A stretch of 6,944 nt of DNA from Paludibacter sp. Its GTDB lineage: Bacteria > Bacteroidota > Bacteroidia > Bacteroidales > Paludibacteraceae. The stretch is taken from contig JAUSNQ010000172.1 of assembly GCA_030655595.1 (NCBI GenBank), forward strand, positions 1 through 6,944, read 5' to 3'. The notes under the pieces were generated by a model, which saw only the letters and a program-made list of their open reading frames with translations, was not told where the DNA came from and did no database searches. A program made the translations under genes and the position numbers. Numbering within the stretch: the stretch's first letter is position 1; every line of letters starts with the position of its first letter. Below are positions 1-4,965 of this stretch, piece after piece.

Positions 1-161
1 ACACCCGGATAAATTACCATGTTGCGTAAGGCAAGAATCGGGAGACTAGCACCCGGGTCTAACTTAATATCATGAGAACGCTCATCTAAAGAGATAATCG
101 GAAAAACTTCCGACGAACCCATCATGTCATCTGAAAAGAAATTGTCAAATTGATTGCTCAT
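1..161 (-). CDS. lon: Lon ATP-dependent protease, N-terminal fragment (cut by window edge)
   Basis: Reading leftward from the ATG at 161, the frame stays open to the window edge (53 codons plus 2 bases). It starts MSNQFDNFFSDDMMG, is acidic and low in complexity, and then reaches LPILALRNMVIYPGV (residues 40-54). That stretch matches the first strand of the Lon substrate-binding (LAN) domain, usually written LPxLPLRxxVxFPG. Bacteroidota Lon proteins typically carry a comparable acidic extension of 30-40 residues before this motif. Lon is the cytosolic AAA+ serine protease that degrades misfolded and short-lived regulatory proteins; its ATPase and Ser-Lys protease domains lie outside this window. 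The first in-frame ATG was chosen because the next ones (residues 13-14) would remove the usual extension. No Shine-Dalgarno site is present; the 15 bases before the start are A/T-rich. The gene is divergent from the lipoprotein gene at 420. The identification rests on one motif plus context. Confidence 0.85.
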   Translation of the reverse strand, partial: MSNQFDNFFSDDMMGSSEVFPIISLDERSHDIKLDPGASLPILALRNMVIYPG

Positions 162-181
162 TTTAAATTGAATATATTTAC

Positions 182-194
182 TGCCATATTGGCA
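182..194. repeat. Short palindrome in the lon leader
   Basis: TGCCA-TAT-TGGCA is a perfect 5-bp inverted repeat around a 3-nt centre, about 20 nt upstream of the lon start. It lies inside the predicted 5' leader (from about 301 to 162). It could be a small operator or an RNA hairpin near the translation start. Its sequence is not the CIRCE heat-shock element. It is short enough to be chance. Confidence 0.25.
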
Positions 195-307
195 CGAATG
201 ATTACTATTTATAATTGTCTGGAAAAACGATTAGAACCAATGCATTTATTTTCAACAATTTATAAGATATTGCTTGAAAAGGATGCCCCCTAAGTCAATT
301 GATGTGC

Positions 308-337
308 CAAAGTTAGAAATAATCACCGACTTTCAAA
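308..337 (-). promoter_or_regulatory. Predicted lon promoter (Bacteroidota type)
   Basis: On the minus strand, TAACTTTG (308-315) is an exact match to the Bacteroidota -7 consensus TAnnTTTG. A TTTG -33 element (334-337) stands 18 bp upstream, close to the usual 19-21. The start site would fall near 300, giving lon a long leader of about 140 nt. No nearer match to TAnnTTTG was found between here and the lon start. Confidence 0.55.
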
Positions 338-348
338 AACATGTGGTG

Positions 349-380
349 TTTGGGAATACGTGAAATTTAGCGTAAATTTG
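349..380 (+). promoter_or_regulatory. Predicted promoter of the lipoprotein gene
   Basis: TTTG at 349-352 and TAAATTTG at 373-380 are separated by 20 bp, an exact fit to the Bacteroidota primary sigma-factor consensus (TTTG, 19-21 bp, TAnnTTTG). Transcription would begin near 385-390, leaving a leader of about 30-35 nt before the ATG at 420. Its -33 box lies only 11 bp from the divergent lon -33 box (334-337). Confidence 0.65.
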
Positions 381-419
381 TGCGGTGAACAATTAGTTAT
401 TTAGATTTAAATCAGCATC

Positions 420-1571
420 ATGAAACAATTTTTGTTTTTTATTCTTGTCCTAGGTATTTTATCCGCTTGCGATAGCGGCAACAAATTCAAAGTTGAAGGT
501 GTCATCGAAGGTGGCGGCGGAGAAATGGTTTACTTAGAGCACAACGGTCTATCGAAAAGCACCTTGCTCGATTCTACAAAAATCAACGACAAAGGGGAAT
601 TTCGTTTCAGGGCAAAAAGACCTCTCTATCCCGATTTTTACCGTTTGAAGTTGGGTTCTAAACAAATTCATTTTGCGGTTGATTCCACGGAGACCATTCA
701 TGTTACAGCGGCATTCGATAATTTTTCTACCGAATACGTCATCACCGGATCCGAATCGAACACAGATATTCAGATACTCCGAAAATCAGTCGCAGGCATC
801 CAAAGGAAAGCCAATCAGATTATCCGTGGCATGAACAGCAGCGAAAGAGACAAATTGCTGAATGAGCTATATGAGCGGATTGATGCCCACAAGGTAATTG
901 CGAGACCCATCATCCTCAAAAATCCCAGATCGGCTGCAGCTTATTTTGCTATCTTTCAAAAAGTAAACGATGCTTATATTTTTTCACCATACGTGAAAGA
1001 AGACCGGCCTTATTGTGGTGCTGTTGCGACATCTTATCACACCTATATGCCTGATTACGATCGTTCTAAAAATCTGTATAAATTAGTGATGGATGCCATA
1101 CAAGCAGATCGGCAGGCTCGTCAACAACAAAACTGGCGTGAGATAGTCGACAATGCAGCAACGGGTTATATCGACATTGAACTTCCCGACCGGAATGGAA
1201 ACAAACAGAAACTATCCAATTTGATAGGCAAAGTTATTTTGTTGGATTTTTCGGCTTACGAATCGCGCGAAAGCGTGCAGTACACATTTGCCCTGCGCGA
1301 ATTGTACAACAAGTTTGCTGCCGGAGGATTTGAAATATATCAGGTGTCGCTCGACCGCAACAAGATTTTGTGGGAAGATGCTGTGGAAAATCTGCCGTGG
1401 GTTTGTGTGCGGGATGCCAACGGACCGAACACCATACATGCTGCAACCTACAACATCACAGGTATTCCAAGTTATTTCCTGATTAACCGTGAGGGTGATA
1501 TTATCGGTCGTGATATGAATTTGCAGGCGTTGGAGAGAGAGATTCAGACACAGCTAAAAGCGAAGAGCTAA
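420..1571 (+). CDS. Lipoprotein with DUF4369-like N-terminus and cysteine-less TlpA/thioredoxin-like domain
   Basis: A 383-residue predicted lipoprotein. Residues 1-16 form a lipoprotein signal peptide ending in the lipobox LSAC, with Cys17 the lipidated residue. Residues about 23-110 (FKVEGVIEG..., LDSTKINDKGEFRF) resemble the DUF4369 beta-domain that often precedes thioredoxin-like domains in Bacteroidota. Residues about 115-245 are mostly helical. Residues about 246-380 form an AhpC/TlpA-like thioredoxin fold: VILLDF (272-277) marks the central strand and GIPSYFLI (348-355) carries the usual cis-proline, Pro350. At the active-site position, where TlpA has WCGPC, this protein reads ESRES (281-285), so both catalytic cysteines are serines (282 and 285). 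Only Cys17, Cys199 and Cys329 exist. Disulfide exchange is therefore unlikely; a binding or structural role in the cell envelope is more probable. The last residues (LKAKS) and the stop codon lie inside the 7-bp repeat array. It has its own promoter at 349-380. Confidence 0.82.
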   Translation: MKQFLFFILVLGILSACDSGNKFKVEGVIEGGGGEMVYLEHNGLSKSTLLDSTKINDKGEFRFRAKRPLYPDFYRLKLGSKQIHFAVDSTETIHVTAAFDNFSTEYVITGSESNTDIQILRKSVAGIQRKANQIIRGMNSSERDKLLNELYERIDAHKVIARPIILKNPRSAAAYFAIFQKVNDAYIFSPYVKEDRPYCGAVATSYHTYMPDYDRSKNLYKLVMDAIQADRQARQQQNWREIVDNAATGYIDIELPDRNGNKQKLSNLIGKVILLDFSAYESRESVQYTFALRELYNKFAAGGFEIYQVSLDRNKILWEDAVENLPWVCVRDANGPNTIHAATYNITGIPSYFLINREGDIIGRDMNLQALEREIQTQLKAKS

Positions 1572-1657
1572 GAGCGAAGAGCGAAGAGCTAAAAACTAAG
1601 AACTAAGAACTAAGAACTAAGAGCGAAAAAACTGAAAGATAATAGCTGAAAGATAAG
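1552..1657. repeat. Degenerate 7-bp tandem repeat array
   Basis: From 1552 to 1628 the sequence divides into 11 successive heptamers with consensus A(G/A)C(T/G)AA(G/A). In order: AGCTAAA, AGCGAAG, AGCTAAG, AGCGAAG twice, AGCTAAA, AACTAAG four times (1594-1621, perfect), and AGCGAAA. After a 1-nt shift four looser heptamers follow (1630-1657), including two copies of CTGAAAGATAA 14 bp apart. The array starts inside the 3' end of the lipoprotein gene and supplies its stop codon. From memory, similar simple intergenic arrays occur in some Bacteroidota genomes; I could not check this. Confidence 0.85.
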
Positions 1658-1701
1658 TTGAATACAATTAGCTTTTAGCTTTTAGCTCTTAGTTTTTAGC
1701 T
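1587..1701. repeat. Inverted repeat made of opposing heptamer arrays
   Basis: Positions 1587-1601 and 1687-1701 are a perfect 15-bp inverted repeat (AGCTAAAAACTAAGA and its complement). The right-hand block 1670-1701 is four to five of the same heptamers in reverse orientation. It can also pair in other registers: 1552-1561 is a perfect 10-bp complement of 1671-1680. The loop is long (85 nt), so it is not a typical intrinsic terminator. In RNA the right arm would end 9 nt before the queG ATG at 1711 and could limit access to it, or attenuate transcription between the two genes. Confidence 0.75.
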
Positions 1702-1710
1702 AAATTGAAC

Positions 1711-2634
1711 ATGTCTAAAGAATTAATCATAGAAAAGGCATTATCGGTTGGATTCGATGCTTGTGGCATAGCCCGGGCGGAAGCACTGACTGAGGATGCT
1801 GTTTTTTTGCGTGAGTGGTTGGATGCAGGTATGCATGGCGACATGGAATTTATGACCCGCAATTTCGAAAAGAGGACAGATCCGCAGGTATTGGTGCCGG
1901 GATGCAAAACGGTGGTTGTTGTGCTATTCAATTACTACCCCGAACGCAAACAAGATGCCGCCTTGCCTCAAATATCCAAATATGCATATTCGCAGGTCGA
2001 TTACCACACGGTGATCAAAGCAAAAATTCAGGAATTAGAAACACAACTTCAGGCAACATTTGGCGAAGCTTGTGTGGCCGAAGACTACCAACACAGCTTT
2101 GTCGATTCTGCGCCCGTACTCGAAAAACGCTGGGCACAAAAAGCAGGATTGGGTTGGATAGGCAGACATTCGCAACTCATCCATCCCAAATTTGGATCCT
2201 ATTTTTTCATTGGCATCCTGATGCTGAATATCGACGTAGAACCTTCCGAAGCACCTTTCCCATTTCGCTGCGGTAGTTGCCGGAAATGCATCGATGCTTG
2301 TCCGACCGGCGCACTCACAGGCGACGGACACATGGATGCCCGCAAATGCATTTCATACCTCACCATCGAAAGCAAATCAGATGTTCCCGACGAATTTAAA
2401 GACAAACTTTCGGGATGCATCGTGGGATGCGATATTTGCAACGATGTTTGTCCCTGGAACAAACGTTTTGCACAAACCCATAACCATCCCGAACTCGCTC
2501 CCACAGAAGCTATTTTTCATCTCAAAAAAGAAGACTGGGAATCCATGTCGGAGGAACAATACAAGGAGATATTCCGAAAATCGGCGGTAAGACGCGCAAA
2601 ATTGGAAAGAATTAAAAAGATTTTGCCAGACTGA
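1711..2634 (+). CDS. queG: Epoxyqueuosine reductase QueG
   Basis: A 307-residue cytosolic enzyme that reduces epoxyqueuosine to queuosine at position 34 of tRNAs with GUN anticodons, using a cobalamin cofactor and two [4Fe-4S] clusters. Residues about 55-135 correspond to DUF1730. FVDSAPVLEKRWAQKAGLGWIG includes the conserved VDSAPVLE motif, whose Asp132 is a proposed catalytic acid. The ferredoxin-like part reads CGSCRKCIDACPTGAL (Cys187, 190, 193, 197), then Cys213, then GCDICNDVCPW (Cys240, 243, 247). By the family pattern, 187/190/193/247 bind one cluster and 197/213/240/243 the other. An extra Cys236 lies in the same region. The protein ends with SAVRRAKLERIKKIL and lacks the C-terminal repeats of the longer E. 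coli form (about 380 residues), as shorter homologs do. ATG 1711 was chosen over TTG 1705. No clear promoter was seen just upstream (TAGCTTTT is a near match), so read-through from the lipoprotein gene is possible. Confidence 0.95.
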   Translation: MSKELIIEKALSVGFDACGIARAEALTEDAVFLREWLDAGMHGDMEFMTRNFEKRTDPQVLVPGCKTVVVVLFNYYPERKQDAALPQISKYAYSQVDYHTVIKAKIQELETQLQATFGEACVAEDYQHSFVDSAPVLEKRWAQKAGLGWIGRHSQLIHPKFGSYFFIGILMLNIDVEPSEAPFPFRCGSCRKCIDACPTGALTGDGHMDARKCISYLTIESKSDVPDEFKDKLSGCIVGCDICNDVCPWNKRFAQTHNHPELAPTEAIFHLKKEDWESMSEEQYKEIFRKSAVRRAKLERIKKILPD

Positions 2635-2670
2635 AATTTGTGTAAAAACTTTCACCATTTCAAAAAACAC

Positions 2671-2685
2671 ACTATCTTTTATAGT
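2671..2685. repeat. Small inverted repeat upstream of the DUF4062 gene
   Basis: ACTAT-CTTTT-ATAGT, a 5-bp stem with a 5-nt loop, lies 37 nt past the queG stop and next to the putative -33 TTG. It might be part of an operator or a weak end signal for queG, but it is short and AT-rich, so chance is a real alternative. Confidence 0.25.
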
Positions 2686-2712
2686 TGTTAACCAAAAATA
2701 ATTGTATTTTTG
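2685..2712 (+). promoter_or_regulatory. Predicted promoter of the DUF4062/AlbA_2 operon
   Basis: TATTTTTG at 2705-2712 matches the -7 consensus TAnnTTTG exactly. TTG at 2685-2687 is a plausible -33 element, though the 17-bp spacing is shorter than usual. Transcription would start near 2718-2722, leaving about 75 nt before the ATG chosen for the DUF4062 gene. Confidence 0.5.
2693..2712. promoter_or_regulatory. Palindrome over the -7 box (possible operator)
   Basis: CAAAAATA-ATTG-TATTTTTG is a perfect 8-bp inverted repeat with a 4-nt centre whose right half is the -7 element itself. A repressor bound here would block transcription of the downstream pair. The left half also gives a TAnnTTTG box on the minus strand, so a bidirectional promoter is an alternative. 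As an RNA hairpin it is too A/U-rich to be a strong terminator for queG. Confidence 0.4.
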
Positions 2713-2795
2713 TGTGATTTTTCTTGTTTTGCTCCAGTTTACCAGCAAGCATGTTCCAACAAAAAGAATGTAAGAACCCAAACCTAAATTTCATT

Positions 2796-3416
2796 ATGTT
2801 AGCAAAAAGAAATCATATACGGGTATTTGTTGCTTCCACAGTGTACAATTTCGAGTACCAACTAAAACAAATTTACGAATTATTGGATAGTTATGGATAC
2901 GATGTTCTAATGTCACACAAAGGAACTATTCTGTTAGATAGTTTACAGTCAAATTTAAGAAACTGTACCGGAGGAGTTGAAGAATGCGATGTTTTCATAG
3001 GCTTTATTAGACCAGATTACGGTTCAGGTGTTTTAGACAAAGGGGGTATGTCGATTACACATTATGAATTTGAAACTGCTTATTCTCGAAATATTCCAAG
3101 ATTCGTTTTAGCTGATTATCGTGTTGAGTTTACGAGAGCACTTTTTAAAAACTCATTCGTAATTGAAGAAATGACTTCAAAAAAGATTGATTTCAACAAT
3201 ATATCATTTGAGCGTAATGGTGTGATGGACACAAGATGTATCAGGATGTATAATGATGCTATAAAAGACAAGGAAATTCCTGCATCAAAACGAACTGGTA
3301 ATTGGGTACAGCCATATATTGGCTACGATGATATTAAGATGCACCTTGAAAGCCAATTTAAGTATCCTGAACGCATTCAAAAATTAATTGACAAATCAAA
3401 AAAAAATGAAATATGA
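2796..3416 (+). CDS. DUF4062 domain protein, first gene of a two-gene module
   Basis: A soluble 206-residue protein with no signal peptide or membrane segment. Residues 8-15 (IRVFVAST) form the first strand of a Rossmann-like fold and match the DUF4062 opening (VFVSST). CDVFIGFIRPDYGSG (64-78) is the family's most typical segment. SITHYEFETAY (86-96) carries the conserved Glu (Glu91) in an Ey..A context. DUF4062 is usually grouped with TIR and nucleoside-deoxyribosyltransferase-like folds, in which a comparable Glu is catalytic, and it appears at the N-terminus of many NACHT/STAND proteins; that is recalled family knowledge. Residues about 110-206 are lysine-rich and not recognised. ATG 2796 was chosen because the family motif begins a few residues later; ATG 2751 and TTG 2724 would add unmatched residues and run into the promoter. 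Its stop overlaps the next gene's start (ATGA). It is AT-rich: 19 of 60 bases are G/C at 3181-3240, against 29 of 60 in queG at 2041-2100. Confidence 0.85.
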   Translation: MLAKRNHIRVFVASTVYNFEYQLKQIYELLDSYGYDVLMSHKGTILLDSLQSNLRNCTGGVEECDVFIGFIRPDYGSGVLDKGGMSITHYEFETAYSRNIPRFVLADYRVEFTRALFKNSFVIEEMTSKKIDFNNISFERNGVMDTRCIRMYNDAIKDKEIPASKRTGNWVQPYIGYDDIKMHLESQFKYPERIQKLIDKSKKNEI

Positions 3417-4810
3417 GTGCAAAATCATTTATAAAAGAACTCATTAACCAACAAGAGGATAGAATTCTAGAATTTAAAATTGGTTGGAATGTAGAAGCTA
3501 TTTTGAAAACCATTTGTGCATTCTTAAATACTGAAGGTGGTTGGATTATAGTAGGTCATAACAAAAAAGATATTATTGGCTTAGCTGACATCACTGAACA
3601 AAATGTAAACGAGTTAAAACAAAATGCTTTAGATAATATTTTTCCGCAACCGCTTGTTTATGTTCAATTAGAAACAGTTGATGAAAAATCAGTTGTATTG
3701 CTCAATGTATTGAAAGGTTCAAGACAACCTTATTCTTACAAAAAAATATATTACATCCGAAAAGATAGTCAGACGGTAGAAGCTAGTCCAGACGATTTGA
3801 GTTTGATTTTAAGATCTTCTAACCAATATACATCAAGTTGGGAAAAACTTACTGTCGTTGATGCCACTTACAATGATTTAGATGAAAATGAGATATTCTA
3901 TACTATTGATGCGGCCAATAAACTTGGGAAAACTAAATCATTACCCAGTGGTTTAAAGGATTTTTTGAGTTACTTCCAATTGATTGACTATAATGCAGTA
4001 AAGAACGGTGCAATAATTCTGTATGGTAATGATCCAACAAAATTTTTCACCCAATGCCGCATACGCATTACCAATATGCCAGAAGGTGCTTCAGGTGATA
4101 ATTTCAACGATATTGAAATAATTGAGGATAATCTTTTTGTTTCTTTTAGTAAAGTGATGGACTACTTCAAGAAAAACAATCCTGTTGTAAGTGAATTTCA
4201 TCAAGATAGTCCGTTAAGAACAGATCGTGAAAAATATCCATTTGCAGCTTTGGACGAAGCCATTGTTAATGCAATGGTTCATCGAGATTACGGAGATATG
4301 TCGGGAGAAATAACTATCAATATTCATAAAGATAAAATCGAAATCATTAACTCCGGCAAAATTCCTTCTGACATAATTACTAAGAAAAATAATATTGAAT
4401 CTCACCATTCAGTTTTAAGAAATCCAACCATTGCTCATATGTTCTTCCTTAGAGGGAAAATGGAAAAATTAGGTCGTGGACTTTCACTAATTAAAAAACA
4501 ATTTGGTGATTTGGGGTTAAAGTCGCCAGAATGGACATTTCAAAGTGGGTATACAAAACTCACATTATACGGCATTCCGGAAGAAACTACAGTTAATTCA
4601 CGCATGTTTGTATTCATTAATCAAATGGAGCCCAATAGAGCTTACAGCCGAGAAGATTATATGTCATTCTTTAAAAATGAAGTAAAAGAAAGAACTGCTA
4701 GAATGGATCTACAAAAACTCACAGAAGGCGGCTGGATTAAGAAAATTGGAGACGGTCCACAAACGATGTATTCCAGAACAAGTAGAAAATTGCCGGATTT
4801 TGCCGGATAA
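3413..4810 (+). CDS. AlbA_2 (Schlafen-like) + GHKL ATPase + winged-helix protein
   Basis: A 465-residue soluble protein of the class often mislabelled RecG helicase; no helicase motifs are present. Residues about 10-125 are an AlbA_2 domain: E15, the LEFK motif (19-22), then ICAFLNTEGGWIIVG (33-47). Residues about 255-390 are a GHKL-type ATPase of the HATPase_c_4 kind: N-box EAIVNAMVHRDY (282-293) with the Mg-binding Asn286, IEIINSG (309-315) as the nucleotide-binding loop, LRNPTIA (335-341), and the glycine motif EKLGRG (351-356). Residues about 400-458 look like a winged helix (SREDYMSFFK, then ERTARMDLQKLTEGGWI). By family, such proteins bind DNA or RNA and act as ATP-gated regulators or effectors; the substrate is unknown. 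Start and previous stop overlap as ATGA, suggesting translational coupling with the DUF4062 protein. The final residues LPDFAG are encoded by two copies of a 9-bp repeat. Low G/C (21 of 60 at 3481-3540) suggests acquisition. Confidence 0.88.
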   Translation: MSAKSFIKELINQQEDRILEFKIGWNVEAILKTICAFLNTEGGWIIVGHNKKDIIGLADITEQNVNELKQNALDNIFPQPLVYVQLETVDEKSVVLLNVLKGSRQPYSYKKIYYIRKDSQTVEASPDDLSLILRSSNQYTSSWEKLTVVDATYNDLDENEIFYTIDAANKLGKTKSLPSGLKDFLSYFQLIDYNAVKNGAIILYGNDPTKFFTQCRIRITNMPEGASGDNFNDIEIIEDNLFVSFSKVMDYFKKNNPVVSEFHQDSPLRTDREKYPFAALDEAIVNAMVHRDYGDMSGEITINIHKDKIEIINSGKIPSDIITKKNNIESHHSVLRNPTIAHMFFLRGKMEKLGRGLSLIKKQFGDLGLKSPEWTFQSGYTKLTLYGIPEETTVNSRMFVFINQMEPNRAYSREDYMSFFKNEVKERTARMDLQKLTEGGWIKKIGDGPQTMYSRTSRKLPDFAG

Positions 4811-4894
4811 CACAAGCACCCAATACATAGAACACTAAAGTACAGCTACTTGACAAACATAACAGGTTTTATATTTTGCCGGATATTGCCGGAT
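4790..4894. repeat. TTGCCGGAT repeat cluster, two pairs
   Basis: TTGCCGGAT occurs at 4790-4798, 4800-4808, 4876-4884 and 4886-4894. Each pair has a 10-bp period and the pairs are 86 bp apart; flanking bases also agree (followed by AACA and AGCA). The first pair encodes the end of the AlbA_2 protein, with the stop codon beginning on the last base of the second copy. The second pair is intergenic. Either the gene end was duplicated or a mobile short repeat inserted twice. Confidence 0.85.
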
Positions 4895-4916
4895 AGCAAA
4901 TTAGTTTCATACAAAT

Positions 4917-4946
4917 AAAGAGCCGCACTAAACAGTGCGGCTCTTT
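4917..4946. terminator. Strong bidirectional intrinsic terminator
   Basis: AAAGAGCCGCACT-AAAC-AGTGCGGCTCTTT is a perfect 13-bp stem with a 4-nt loop between two convergent genes (stops at 4810 and 4966). T-rich sequence follows on both strands (CTCTTTATTC rightward, CTCTTTATTTG leftward), so it can end both the DUF4062/AlbA_2 transcript and the transcript of the secreted protein. Confidence 0.93.
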
Positions 4947-4965
4947 ATTCGTAGCTTAAATGCTA

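Noticed and set aside
1212..1446. Minus-strand open frames inside the lipoprotein gene, and similar ones inside queG and the secreted-protein gene
   Set aside because: They overlap well-supported genes, have no recognisable domains and look like antisense shadows.
1552..1701. CRISPR-like array
   Set aside because: The units are 7 bp, contiguous and degenerate, with no spacers and no cas genes nearby.
1587..1701. Intrinsic terminator for the lipoprotein gene
   Set aside because: The stem is A/T-rich, the loop is 85 nt and no U-run follows before queG; kept only as an inverted repeat.
1705..1710. TTG start giving queG two more residues
   Set aside because: ATG at 1711 gives the expected QueG N-terminus (MSKELIIEKAL); a TTG 6 nt upstream has no ribosome-binding support.
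2724..2795. Upstream TTG (2724) or ATG (2751) starts for the DUF4062 protein
   Set aside because: The added residues match nothing in the family, and the TTG would lie almost at the predicted transcription start; ATG 2796 places VFVAST at the usual distance from the N-terminus.
3413..4810. RecG helicase, as this protein class is often labelled
   Set aside because: No Walker A or DEAH-type helicase motifs; the motifs present are AlbA_2 and a GHKL ATPase N-box and glycine loop.
2635..4916. Attachment sites or an insertion-sequence boundary around the AT-rich pair
   Set aside because: No matching direct or terminal inverted repeats were found at the two edges and there is no transposase or integrase gene; transfer is suggested only by composition.
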